Position numbers and translations under genes: made by a program. This document shows positions 50,728 through 58,748 of a DNA stretch of 64,000 nt, piece by piece. The stretch's first letter is position 1, and each line of letters opens with the position of its first letter. A model generated the notes under the pieces. That model was not told the DNA's origin, did not search any database, and saw nothing but the letters and a program-made list of their open reading frames with translations. The stretch comes from Peredibacter sp045999315 (GTDB lineage: Bacteria; Bdellovibrionota; Bacteriovoracia; Bacteriovoracales; Bacteriovoracaceae): the NCBI RefSeq assembly GCF_045999315.1, contig NZ_CP174607.1:2356001-2420000 (forward strand), written 5' to 3'.

Positions 50728-51477
50728 ATGAAAAATAAACCCTTCATCTTCACCTTATTATCTATCCTGTGCTTTATTGAACCAGCAATTAAGGTCCTCT
50801 ACTTCAGAGCGATCACTCAATTTGATTTTCTGGTGATCCTTGCAAATTTAAAAGCACGAAACACTTTTATGGAAGTTTTCGATTTCTGGATTGTGTTTCC
50901 GCTCGCAGGGCTCTTAATCATGCGGTTAAGAAAGTGGACATATTTCGCTTTCATGTCCCTCATGGCCTACATCGTTTACAGCATCTTCACTTACGAGAAA
51001 TATACTTGGCCCTACAATAGCGATACTCCATTTATGTACAACTATGTGGTGGCCATTGGTGCCTTTGCGGTCTTTTCATATTTCCTTTCTCCTAAAGCAC
51101 GTGAACCGTTCTTTGATCGCCGTGCTCGTCTTTGGGAAACGAAGACCCGCTATAAGGTTCAAATTAGCTGTAAGTTAAAAAGTAGTTCTCTGACTTTTCC
51201 TTCGAAGATACTTAACATTTCAAAGACCGGGGCCTTTGTGCAGGATTCACCTTACATCAATGTAGGGGAGACGCTTGAAATGGAATTCAATTTTCTAGGG
51301 CACATTGTGGAAGTGCCTGTGAAGATCATCCACAAGCACACGGGTCAGAATAAGCAGGGATATGGTGTTGAGTTCAAGTTTAAAAACTTTGCTCAAAGTG
51401 TTCGCATGGGCAAGATGATTAATATCATCAAGAAGTCCCATGCTGACCTTGGAGCTACGACTAAGATTGCCGCTTAA
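50728..51477 (+). CDS. Membrane-anchored PilZ-domain protein
   Basis: 249 aa. Three to four hydrophobic helices over residues about 5-125, then a PilZ domain with RYKVQISCKLKSS, ILNISKTGAFVQ (the SxxGxxV motif), and GYGVEFKF. RxxxR is replaced by RYKVQ, so c-di-GMP binding is uncertain. It may report c-di-GMP to an inner-membrane partner. The stop interlocks with the convergent zinc-finger gene in TTAA. Confidence 0.78.
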   Translation: MKNKPFIFTLLSILCFIEPAIKVLYFRAITQFDFLVILANLKARNTFMEVFDFWIVFPLAGLLIMRLRKWTYFAFMSLMAYIVYSIFTYEKYTWPYNSDTPFMYNYVVAIGAFAVFSYFLSPKAREPFFDRRARLWETKTRYKVQISCKLKSSSLTFPSKILNISKTGAFVQDSPYINVGETLEMEFNFLGHIVEVPVKIIHKHTGQNKQGYGVEFKFKNFAQSVRMGKMINIIKKSHADLGATTKIAA

Positions 51478-51980
51478 GGACTGCTATAATCTTTAATCGA
51501 ATTAGGATCGACAGAGACTGGAATGGCCGTGGCCGACCACACTGTCTTCTTGTGTGAGCCAACAATGATTTTCTTAGAGTGAAATTGAACATCAATCAGA
51601 GCATTGAAGTTACCCTGGACCGCAAAGAAAGACATGCGCATCAGGGCCTCGTCCTGATCTTCGCAGTTCTCCACATGATAAGGCTCTTCATTACGCTTTA
51701 ACTTACTGGTCATTTTACTTTGTTCTTTGGTGAAGAAGAGAATCTCTTTTGCCTGCTCCATCGTGTGGTTATAGGCATCGAATGGTTCTCGCACTTTTTC
51801 TTCAAAGCACTGAGGACAATAAGTCGGGTGAGTGAGTTCTTTTGGTACTTTTTTTAAGAATGAGAAATGATCTTCACCCATAAATTGAGTACAGGACTTA
51901 CAAGTGTGCTCGTGGCAGAGTCCACAGTTGTAGATTGCTTTCGGTTTACGACAGCTTTTGCAAAATTCATTTGTATTCAT
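51474..51980 (-). CDS. Zinc-finger (B-box-like) hypothetical protein
   Basis: 168 aa. The N-terminal CKSCRKPKAIYNCGLCHEHT region with CKSC and later CPQC gives four Cys pairs plus His, a treble-clef or B-box-like zinc-binding fold over residues about 7-60. The remainder is helical with strands at the end (FNALIDVQFHSKKIIVGSHK). Not assigned to a family. Probably a cytosolic scaffold or regulator. Confidence 0.6.
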   Translation of the reverse strand: MNTNEFCKSCRKPKAIYNCGLCHEHTCKSCTQFMGEDHFSFLKKVPKELTHPTYCPQCFEEKVREPFDAYNHTMEQAKEILFFTKEQSKMTSKLKRNEEPYHVENCEDQDEALMRMSFFAVQGNFNALIDVQFHSKKIIVGSHKKTVWSATAIPVSVDPNSIKDYSSP

Positions 51981-52292
51981 AAAAGTAAAATTACCATCAA
52001 TCCTTGGTTTTGCGGGGATTTTTCCGCTGGCCGTACCACTTTAAAGCACGGGGTCATGTACCTGTAGCCCTAAAGCGCAACAAAACATCTCTTGTATTAT
52101 TAGTGTCTTACACCATTATGGGGCCATTTTGAAACCAGTGAGTGTACACAATTGTGAATGCTTTCTCACGCCATCTTTACAAACATTCTTTACACATTTT
52201 TTACATTTGAATAATTTCCTCTCCGCCAAGGCAAACGACATAAATGAATTTTTGATAACGATATTTAACAAACAAAAAAAACGGAGAAAAAA
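51981..52292. other. Gene-free stretch upstream of the small exported protein cluster
   Basis: 312 bases without a plausible gene. It holds the candidate promoter at 52189-52217 and a roughly 70-base AT-rich leader ending in an ACGGAG ribosome site. The remainder, 51981-52188, shows nothing I can name; it is longer than typical gaps in this window, which suggests room for regulatory sites. Confidence 0.6.
52189..52217 (+). promoter_or_regulatory. Sigma-70-like promoter for the exported-protein cluster
   Basis: TTTACA at 52189-52194, 17-base spacer, TAATTT at 52212-52217, leading to a leader of about 70 bases before the ATG at 52293. It is the best promoter match in the gene-free stretch. Confidence 0.5.
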
Positions 52293-52604
52293 ATGAAATC
52301 ACTTCTTACTGTTGCTCTTCTAGTTGCTTCTGCTAATTCATTCGCATGGGGTCTTGAGTCTCACTACGGTAAAACTTCAATGGTTAACGGCCGTCACGCT
52401 TGTACTCTTACAAACAAGACTGGAAAAGACCTTGATATCAAGCGCGTTGAGTTCGTTCTTGACCGTCGTACAGGTGAAAACACTGAAGTAATCGTTACTA
52501 AAACTGTTAACGAAGTAATCTTCGCTGGCGAAACAATGACTGTTGTTTCTGACGCTGGTCACGAGCTATCTGCTTACGTTTGTAAGTTCCTTGCTCGTCG
52601 TTAA
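52293..52604 (+). CDS. Small exported protein, tandem copy A
   Basis: 103 aa with signal peptide (MKSLLTVALLVASANSFA). Mature ~85 aa, mostly beta, with two Cys (HACTLTNKTG and AYVCKFL) likely forming one disulfide. About three quarters identical to the next gene. Codon choice is restricted (Ala GCT, Leu CTT, Val GTT) far more than in neighbouring genes, as for highly expressed proteins. ACGGAG ribosome site. No family recognised; likely abundant periplasmic or surface protein. Confidence 0.75.
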   Translation: MKSLLTVALLVASANSFAWGLESHYGKTSMVNGRHACTLTNKTGKDLDIKRVEFVLDRRTGENTEVIVTKTVNEVIFAGETMTVVSDAGHELSAYVCKFLARR

Positions 52605-52645
52605 TTTTAACAATAATTGAAACTAAAAAAATAAAGGATAATCAT

Positions 52646-52954
52646 ATGAAATCTCTAGTTCTTACAGTTGCTCTTCTTGCTTCTGCTTCTTCATTCGCTT
52701 TCGGTCTTGAGTCTCACTACGGTAAAGCTTCAATGGTTAACGGCCGTCACGCTTGTACTCTTACAAACAAGACTGGTTCTGACCTTGATATCAAGCGCGT
52801 TCAGTTCGACCTTGAAAGACGTGTTGGTAAGCACCGTGAAGTAGTTGTTACTAAATCTGTTAACTCAGTAATCTACGCTGGCGAAACAATGACTGTTGTT
52901 TCTGACGCTGGTCACGAGCTAATTGCTTACACTTGTAAATTTCTTGCTCGTTAA
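52646..52954 (+). CDS. Small exported protein, tandem copy B
   Basis: 102 aa, with signal peptide (MKSLVLTVALLASASSFA) and the same mature fold and two cysteines as copy A; differences cluster in the middle (RRVGKHREVVV against RRTGENTEVIV). Same extreme codon bias. AAAGGA precedes the ATG. Follows copy A by 41 bases and precedes the third gene by 38, so all three are likely one message ended at 53351. Confidence 0.75.
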   Translation: MKSLVLTVALLASASSFAFGLESHYGKASMVNGRHACTLTNKTGSDLDIKRVQFDLERRVGKHREVVVTKSVNSVIYAGETMTVVSDAGHELIAYTCKFLAR

Positions 52955-52992
52955 TTTTAACTGCTAAGTAATTTAATATAAAGGACTAACAC

Positions 52993-53331
52993 ATGAAATC
53001 TCTAATTGTTGCTGTTGCTCTAGTTGCTTCTGCTCAATCATTCGCTGCTGGATATGTTACTCAGTCTTTCAGCAAAATCTTCTACGCTCCAACTGAAGCT
53101 GAGCTAGTAGAAAAAGTTGAAGCTGCTATCCCTTCAATCCAAGCTGGCGAAGATAAAGAGCTTACTCGTTCTATGGGTTACCAGAACTGTGCTCCTATCC
53201 ACCCACGTCACATCAAAATTGGTAAACTTTTCATCAAGAAACGTTACACAACTGTTGATGGCGTTCTAGTTCCTAACTACCGTGGTATGCTAGTTGTTTC
53301 TCACAACCACTGTTTCGAATCTAGCCACTAA
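52993..53331 (+). CDS. Small exported protein, third gene (family of 54219)
   Basis: 112 aa with signal peptide (MKSLIVAVALVASAQSFA). Not a copy of A or B. It resembles the 54219-54599 product: PTEAELVEKVEAAIPSIQAG and KE, then Cys, then GMLVVSHNHC against VPTFETEEAMVSHVQGLLPS, C and GLVIMELFEC. Strong codon bias as in A and B. Likely forms one disulfide. A terminator follows; the TIGR02147 regulator begins right after it. Confidence 0.72.
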   Translation: MKSLIVAVALVASAQSFAAGYVTQSFSKIFYAPTEAELVEKVEAAIPSIQAGEDKELTRSMGYQNCAPIHPRHIKIGKLFIKKRYTTVDGVLVPNYRGMLVVSHNHCFESSH

Positions 53332-53350
53332 TTATTAGTGATTAAATAGG

Positions 53351-53374
53351 AAGGTCCCTTCGGGGACCTTTTTT
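53351..53374 (+). terminator. Rho-independent terminator after the exported-protein cluster
   Basis: AAGGTCCC-TTCG-GGGACCTT followed by TTTT; the UUCG tetraloop makes it very stable. It ends two bases before the ATG of the TIGR02147 gene. Confidence 0.93.
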
Positions 53375-53376
53375 GT

Positions 53377-54222
53377 ATGATGCAAGAAGATCATTTACCA
53401 AACATCGCTGAATACCTGAACTATCGTGAGTTCCTTCAGGATTTTTATCTTTCTAAGAAGAAGGTGAATGCTTCTTATTCTTATCGCGTTTTCGTTAACA
53501 AAGGTGAACTCGGTTCTCCATCTCACTTAAAGATGGTGATCGACGGCAGCCGAAATCTTACTCTCAGTACTATCCCTAAATATGTGAAGGCCATCGGATT
53601 CAAAAAGAAGATGGAAACTCAGCTGTTCGAATTACTGGTTCACTATAACCAGGAAAGCGATGCAGACCAAAAAATTATTTATTTTAACGAAATCATGAAT
53701 CTCAAGAGGAAGCAGGGACTTTCAATGCTCGAGAAGCATCAGTTTGATCTACTGGCCCATTGGTTTCATGTTGCTATATATGTTTTGATTGATCTTTATG
53801 ATTTTAAGGACGATCCAGAGTGGATCTCTGAACGGCTCCGTAAGAAGGTCACGGCCCGTCAGGTGCGGGAAACTCTGGATTCCCTTGAAACGCTTAAGCT
53901 AATCGAGAAAGACGACATTAAGGGGTACCGACAGACTTCCGGTGCTCTCTCTACTGATGAAGATATTAAATCATTAGGGGCCTATCGTTATCATCAAGAT
54001 ATGTTAGAACTCGCCCTGGATTCGCTTAAAAATGATCCATTGGATGTACGTGAGTTTAACGGTGTGACGATGAAAATCAGCAAAGAGAAGCTGAGTGTTC
54101 TCAAAGAAAAGATTCGTGCATTTAGAAAAGAGATCAATGAACTTACCAGTAACATGGAAGGCACTGATCAGGTCTACCAGTTAAATATTCAACTCTTCCC
54201 ACTTACTGAGGTGAAACAATGA
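53377..54222 (+). CDS. TIGR02147-family regulator
   Basis: 281 aa. N-terminal YLNYREFLQDFYLSKKKVNA, SYRVFVNKGELGSPSHLKMV and a helical centre match TIGR02147 (DUF4423), a group with a winged-helix-like C-terminal part, abundant in Bdellovibrionota and Fibrobacteres and usually next to genes for exported proteins. The start abuts a terminator and the only Shine-Dalgarno-like sequence (GGGGA) is inside its stem, so expression may need readthrough or a leaderless start. Overlaps the next gene by four bases. Likely regulates the exported cluster (inference). Confidence 0.78.
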   Translation: MMQEDHLPNIAEYLNYREFLQDFYLSKKKVNASYSYRVFVNKGELGSPSHLKMVIDGSRNLTLSTIPKYVKAIGFKKKMETQLFELLVHYNQESDADQKIIYFNEIMNLKRKQGLSMLEKHQFDLLAHWFHVAIYVLIDLYDFKDDPEWISERLRKKVTARQVRETLDSLETLKLIEKDDIKGYRQTSGALSTDEDIKSLGAYRYHQDMLELALDSLKNDPLDVREFNGVTMKISKEKLSVLKEKIRAFRKEINELTSNMEGTDQVYQLNIQLFPLTEVKQ

Positions 54223-54599
54223 AGAATTTAGCCTTTATCTTTTTGGCCCTTGTCTCTTACCAAATTTGGGGAGCAGGTGGAGTTGATGTTGGTAACCACA
54301 GTCAGAAGAGTTTTAAAGGAACTTTCCAGGTTCCGACATTTGAAACTGAAGAGGCGATGGTTTCACATGTACAAGGTCTACTGCCTTCTATCGAGAACGG
54401 CTCCCATAAAGAAGTGAAAAAGCTCATTTCCCAAGGGAAATGCGGCAAGACAGTTAAGTTTGATGAGCTTGAAGTACTTTCAGCTTATGACTATAGCAAT
54501 ATTCATAAGAAGCTAAATCATCTTTCAACCGGTTTAGTGATTATGGAGCTTTTTGAATGTAAGAGCCCGGCCAAAATCACAAACGAAGCTGAGTTCTAG
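54219..54599 (+). CDS. Small exported protein coupled to the TIGR02147 gene
   Basis: 126 aa with signal peptide (MKNLAFIFLALVSYQIWGA). Mature part shares VPTFETEEAMVSHVQGLLPS and the C...C spacing with the 52993 product. Codon use is ordinary, unlike the upstream cluster. Overlap by ATGA with the regulator gene suggests they are made together. Its stop interlocks with that of serA in CTAG. No family recognised. Confidence 0.7.
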   Translation: MKNLAFIFLALVSYQIWGAGGVDVGNHSQKSFKGTFQVPTFETEEAMVSHVQGLLPSIENGSHKEVKKLISQGKCGKTVKFDELEVLSAYDYSNIHKKLNHLSTGLVIMELFECKSPAKITNEAEF

Positions 54600-55807
54600 C
54601 CAACCACTCTTGTTCTTAAAGAGCGAGGAAGTTTCTCAATGTCCTGCGCCAGTTGTCTGGCGTGGGCCGAATGAACATCCATCACAAGATATCCAATCTC
54701 ATCATCAGTTGAAAGATACTGGCCTTCAATGTTGGCACCCGCGCGAGAGATAATGGTGTTGATTTCCCCAAGGACCCCTGGTTCGTTTCGGTGAACATTC
54801 AGAATTCGTGACGTACCTTTTTTCACAGGTAGATCTACATTTGGAAAGTTCACTGCACCTGATGAAGAACCAATCTTTAAATAACGACGGAAGCTTTCCG
54901 CCACTTCAATACCGATGGCCTTCTGGGCCTCTTCCGTGCTTCCCCCGATGTGTGGAGTAAGAATCACATTTGGTAGTCCCTGAAGAGGAGATTGAAATTT
55001 TTCTTTGTTTGAGGCCGGCTCAACTGGGAACACGTCAATGGCACATCCAGCGATGTGCTTCGATTTTAGAGCGGACACGAGATCATCAATCACAACCACC
55101 GTCCCACGGCTCGCGTTGATTAAGAAACTTCCTTTCTTCATGATTGAGAGTTCTCTCTCGCCAATCATGTTCATGGTCTCCGGAATTTCCGGAACGTGAA
55201 GAGTCACAAAATCTGAAACTTTTAGAAGTTCATCCAATGAGGTCATGGCACGGGCATTACCCAACGGAAGTTTTTTTACAGTATCAAAAAATACAACCTG
55301 CAGACCCATGGATTCCGCAAGAATACTTACCTGGCTACCGATGTGGCCGTAGCCCACGATCCCTAGAGTTTTACCGCGAACTTCTTTTGAACCTTCTGCT
55401 GATTTTACCCATTCACCTTGATGGGCCTTACTGTTTCGATCACCCAGTTGACGAGAAAGTGCGATCATTTCTGCGATCACAAGTTCGGCCACGCTGCGAG
55501 TGTTGGAGTGAGGAGCATTGAAGACAGCGACACCTTTTTGACGGGCGCGCTCCAATCTCACTTGATTGGTTCCAATGCAAAAACAGCCAATAGTGACAGT
55601 ATTTTGACTGTGTTCTAGAACTTTTTCAGTAATTTCTGTTTTCGAGCGAATTCCAACTGCCGTGTACTGAGGAATAAGCTTAATCAGCTCATCTTCAGTG
55701 GGCGCATGAGAGAGTAAATCCACCTGATAACCATGGCTTTCCAGCATTTCTTTGGCGATAGGGTGGATGTTTTCTACTAATAGGATGCGATTGTTTGATT
55801 CGTTCAT
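54596..55807 (-). CDS. serA: D-3-phosphoglycerate dehydrogenase
   Basis: 403 aa, first step of serine synthesis. NAD-binding GIVGYGHIGSQV, catalytic Arg in INASRGTVV, His in LTPHIGGSTEEA, and a C-terminal ACT domain (ILNVHRNEPGVLGEINTIIS) that binds serine as feedback inhibitor. The length and single ACT domain match the E. coli-type enzyme. Not next to serB or serC here. Confidence 0.93.
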   Translation of the reverse strand: MNESNNRILLVENIHPIAKEMLESHGYQVDLLSHAPTEDELIKLIPQYTAVGIRSKTEITEKVLEHSQNTVTIGCFCIGTNQVRLERARQKGVAVFNAPHSNTRSVAELVIAEMIALSRQLGDRNSKAHQGEWVKSAEGSKEVRGKTLGIVGYGHIGSQVSILAESMGLQVVFFDTVKKLPLGNARAMTSLDELLKVSDFVTLHVPEIPETMNMIGERELSIMKKGSFLINASRGTVVVIDDLVSALKSKHIAGCAIDVFPVEPASNKEKFQSPLQGLPNVILTPHIGGSTEEAQKAIGIEVAESFRRYLKIGSSSGAVNFPNVDLPVKKGTSRILNVHRNEPGVLGEINTIISRAGANIEGQYLSTDDEIGYLVMDVHSAHARQLAQDIEKLPRSLRTRVVG

Positions 55808-55906
55808 AGATTAAGTTTATTCAAAAAATCTGCCTTTGGAACCGCTATTTGATTGATTTAAAGTGATTAATTGATCAAACTAGTAACACACACATGGAGG
55901 TTTTAT

Positions 55907-56191
55907 ATGGAAAACATGGAAACTACGAAGACAAAATCTGCCCGTAAACCAAACGCTGCATTCATGAAGGCAATGACTCCTTCAGCTGAACTTGCTGACG
56001 TAATCGGTGCAAACCCTATCGCTCGTACTGAAGCTGTTAAACTTGTTTGGGATTATATCAAAGCTAACAATCTTCAAAACCCAGCGAACAAAAGAAACAT
56101 CCTTGCTGACGCTAAACTAAGCAAAGTTTTCGGCAAAAACGAAGTTACTATGTTTGAACTAACTGGTCTTCTAGGCAAACACCTGAACTAA
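55907..56191 (+). CDS. SWIB-domain protein
   Basis: 94 aa from ATG at 55907 with GGAGG upstream. After a short basic Lys/Thr N terminus, the SWIB/MDM2 fold is readable: MTPSAELADVIGANPIARTE, AVKLVWDYIKANNLQNPANK, ADAKLSKVFGKNEVTMFEL. SWIB domains are best known in eukaryotic chromatin remodelling and occur as small stand-alone proteins in chlamydiae and some Bdellovibrionota. Codon use is biased toward highly expressed choices. A strong terminator follows. DNA or nucleoid binding is inferred. Confidence 0.87.
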   Translation: MENMETTKTKSARKPNAAFMKAMTPSAELADVIGANPIARTEAVKLVWDYIKANNLQNPANKRNILADAKLSKVFGKNEVTMFELTGLLGKHLN

Positions 56192-56217
56192 TCAAGATTC
56201 AATTCAGATAGTCACTC

Positions 56218-56243
56218 AAGGCCCGGTTTTCCGGGCCTTTTTA
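56218..56243 (+). terminator. Rho-independent terminator after SWIB gene
   Basis: AAGGCCCGG-TTTT-CCGGGCCTT followed by TTT and ATTT. Confidence 0.93.
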
Positions 56244-56295
56244 TTTCCTGCACATTGACGCCCCGGCCTTAACCATTCATGCTTATCAACTAAGC

Positions 56296-56898
56296 ATGAG
56301 AAAATTCTCTGCGGTGAATGCGATCATCGCCATCAATATTCTGGTTTTCTGTCTGTGGTATATACTGCCCACTGAGTTTATGTTTTATAACTTTCTGGTG
56401 AGCTACACTGGATTAGAAGAGGGAAGATTCTGGACCCTCATTACTTCGGTCTTTTCACACAATTCTTTCTTCCACATTTTTGTGAATATGTACGTGCTTT
56501 ATGGATTCGGACAGGCCATGGAGCTGGTGATGGGAAAAAAACGTTTTGTGAGTTTCTATCTTATCGCAGGCATTTTCGCTTCCCTGACTCACGCTCTGAT
56601 GAGCGCTTATATCTTGAATGAACCGGATCTACCGGCGCTGGGTGCTTCAGGTGCGGTGGCGGGACTTATTCTATTGTTCTCACTTTTATTTCCGAGAGAA
56701 AAAATCTTGCTGTTAGGGATCATTCCATTACCTGCGATCTTTGGAGCTCTGGTGTTTGTCGGTCTGGATATTTGGGGACTGGTGGCCCAGGCACAAGGAA
56801 CAAGCGTCCTTCCGATTGGACATGGGGCCCATTTAGGTGGGGCATTCACCGGTCTAATCTTCTACTTTTTTACCAGACGCAAAACCACTATAGAGTAG
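56296..56898 (+). CDS. Rhomboid intramembrane serine protease
   Basis: 200 aa, six hydrophobic helices. Active Ser in GASGAVAGL (helix 4), His in GHGAHLGGAFTG (helix 6), and HNSFFHIFVNMYVLYGFG in helix 2, all family signatures. It cleaves transmembrane or tethered substrates in the bilayer. No substrate is obvious among neighbours, though many exported proteins are encoded nearby. Confidence 0.9.
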   Translation: MRKFSAVNAIIAINILVFCLWYILPTEFMFYNFLVSYTGLEEGRFWTLITSVFSHNSFFHIFVNMYVLYGFGQAMELVMGKKRFVSFYLIAGIFASLTHALMSAYILNEPDLPALGASGAVAGLILLFSLLFPREKILLLGIIPLPAIFGALVFVGLDIWGLVAQAQGTSVLPIGHGAHLGGAFTGLIFYFFTRRKTTIE

Positions 56899-56998
56899 AT
56901 AGTCAGTTCGCCATTCTTCATGTTCTTTCAAGTTGAGGGGACTCAGGCCCTTCTTTAAACTTCCCTTGAAGATAGTCATCTTAACAAGGAAGTTATGC

Positions 56999-58000
56999 AT
57001 GAAAACATTTTATCTTATTTTGCTCAGTACGATTGTCGGAACGGCATACGCGCAAGAGGAAACCAATGCGTGTACAGCAACGGCCGATCAAAGTTTAGTT
57101 GCATGTAACTCGGCCGCAGAAACGGCCAAGGAAACTGCTTATGCGGCCTGTGAGAACAGTGCTGAACGAGACACTTGTCGAGCTGAGGCCGATACAAATC
57201 AGGCCAGTGCCAAGGTCCAGTGTGAGGCCCAAAATACTGCTCAAAAAGCGGCCTGTGGAAAATTAGGTGAGGCGGCCTATGATCCACAAATTGATCCAGC
57301 GAACTTTTCGGCCACAGTAACCAATCCTTATTTTCCACTGACTGCGGGTACGACCTGGACTTATGCAGGAACAACTGAAGATGGTGCGGCGGTCACAGTT
57401 GAAAGAGAAGTAAGTGATGAAACAAAAGACATCATGGGTGTGACATGTACAGGTGTGAAGGAAACTGAAAAACAAGGTGAAGACACTGTTCGTGAAACGA
57501 TTGAATGGTACGCTCAAGACAATGAAGGAGCTGTTTGGTTGTTTGGTAGAAATAATCAAGAACTTGATGGTGATGAAGTGACGAGTATTGATGGTTCTTT
57601 TGTCGCCGGTGAAGAAGACGCTAAGCCAGGTATCATCATGAAGGCCACTCCTGCGGTCAATGATGTTTACCGCCAGGAATATGTGATTCAGGAATCTGAA
57701 GGAGTAGGTGAAGTCTTGAGTATTTCTGAAACTCTGAATGTTCCGGCCGGTAACTTTACAAATGTAGTAAAAACCAATGATACAGATGCTCTTATGCCCG
57801 ATGAAGTGAAGAACACATTCTATGCTTCGGGTGTGGGGCCTATTTCAATTACAGTGGTAGATGGAACTGAGAAACTTGAATTGCAATCGGTCACTCCAGC
57901 ACCGACTCCGACACCAACGCCGGACGATGGAACAGGCCAGGGTGAAGAAGCTCCAACTCCGACCCCTACGCCGACTCCTACACCACTAGCTTCTTTTTAA
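56999..58000 (+). CDS. Exported Cys-rich protein with Thr-Pro tail
   Basis: 333 aa from ATG at 56999, the start of a signal peptide (MKTFYLILLSTIVGTAYA). Residues about 25-90 are Ala/Cys-rich with repeated CxxA/E spacing. A beta domain beginning NPYFPLTAGTTWTYAGTTED lies at about 100-310, a pattern seen in many uncharacterised exported proteins. The tail is APTPTPTPTPTPLASF. Its last 23 bases overlap the convergent ABC permease gene. Confidence 0.68.
   Translation: MKTFYLILLSTIVGTAYAQEETNACTATADQSLVACNSAAETAKETAYAACENSAERDTCRAEADTNQASAKVQCEAQNTAQKAACGKLGEAAYDPQIDPANFSATVTNPYFPLTAGTTWTYAGTTEDGAAVTVEREVSDETKDIMGVTCTGVKETEKQGEDTVRETIEWYAQDNEGAVWLFGRNNQELDGDEVTSIDGSFVAGEEDAKPGIIMKATPAVNDVYRQEYVIQESEGVGEVLSISETLNVPAGNFTNVVKTNDTDALMPDEVKNTFYASGVGPISITVVDGTEKLELQSVTPAPTPTPTPDDGTGQGEEAPTPTPTPTPTPLASF
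57892..57986 (+). repeat. Thr-Pro-rich coding repeat
   Basis: Two runs of Thr-Pro codons flanking an acidic spacer (DDGTGQGEE) encode a rigid linker or stalk at the C terminus of the exported protein. Confidence 0.75.
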
Positions 58001-58748
58001 TTTTCCAGTAGGCAAGTCCACATAGGACTGCACTCTGAAGAACGAGAATGGAGCCACTGTATAAAAATGCATCTAATATCCCTTGATTCCAGAAGAGTGA
58101 TTGCGCAAGCCTCACTCCATGGATCAAGGGAAAAAATTCCGCCGCCATTCTTACCGGTGCGGCCATTTGAGAAATAGGAAAGAAAATCCCCGATAAAAAA
58201 TAAAGGGGAGCGATGATAAAAGAGTACACCGTTTGAAACTGGTTAATGTTATTCACGAGTGCAGTTGCCAGTAGTCCCATTGCCCCACAAGGTAGAGCAA
58301 CTAGAAATCCCACAATCGCCAAGGCGGGAATGAGCCACGGATTGGCCATCATTCCAAAGAGGGCAAGCACCACTGCCACACCAACGGCCATGACTGCACC
58401 TTTAAGGGCCACCCAAAGCATTTCACCCATCACAACTTCAGGAACTCCAATCGGAGTTGTCAGCATGGCCTTGAAAACATTCTCATAAGTCATACGAACA
58501 TAAAAACCATAACTACTTTCAAAAAAGGAAGTGAAGAGGGCCGTGGCCACAGTCAGACCAGGAGCAAGAAACTGCATGTAAGTCATGCCTTCCACATTGG
58601 TGAGATAAGCACCAAGTCCCAATCCCAGGGAGACCATGATAAGGGCCGGATCTGCCACGGTAGGAGAAATATTTGAAATCAAATCTTTCTTATAAACTGT
58701 CCAGTTACGGAGAGTGATATTAAAACAAAGTTTAAGTGATTCAAGCAT
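57978..58748 (-). CDS. ABC-2 type transporter permease
   Basis: 256 aa, six hydrophobic helices with VMGEMLWVALKGAVMAVGVA and PLYFLSGIFFPISQM, the NodJ-like ABC-2 pattern. Works with the ATPase encoded just upstream (overlap of eight bases) as an exporter, probably of a lipid, glycan or drug. Convergent overlap of 23 bases with the Pro/Thr-tailed protein gene. Confidence 0.87.
   Translation of the reverse strand: MLESLKLCFNITLRNWTVYKKDLISNISPTVADPALIMVSLGLGLGAYLTNVEGMTYMQFLAPGLTVATALFTSFFESSYGFYVRMTYENVFKAMLTTPIGVPEVVMGEMLWVALKGAVMAVGVAVVLALFGMMANPWLIPALAIVGFLVALPCGAMGLLATALVNNINQFQTVYSFIIAPLYFLSGIFFPISQMAAPVRMAAEFFPLIHGVRLAQSLFWNQGILDAFLYSGSILVLQSAVLCGLAYWKIKKKLVV

Larger units (their letters stand above)
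52293..52954 (+). repeat. Tandem gene duplication (two copies)
   Basis: The coding units at 52293-52604 and 52646-52954 share long identical stretches, for example GGCCGTCACGCTTGTACTCT near the start and GAAACAATGACTGTTGTTTC near the end of each. This indicates a recent duplication or gene conversion, or strong codon constraint. Confidence 0.85.

Noticed and set aside
57024..57374. Open frame of 116 codons on the minus strand
   Set aside because: Antisense to the Cys-rich exported protein; His/Trp-rich nonsense composition.
57892..57986. CRISPR-like short repeats
   Set aside because: The repeats are Thr-Pro codons within a protein-coding frame with no spacers.
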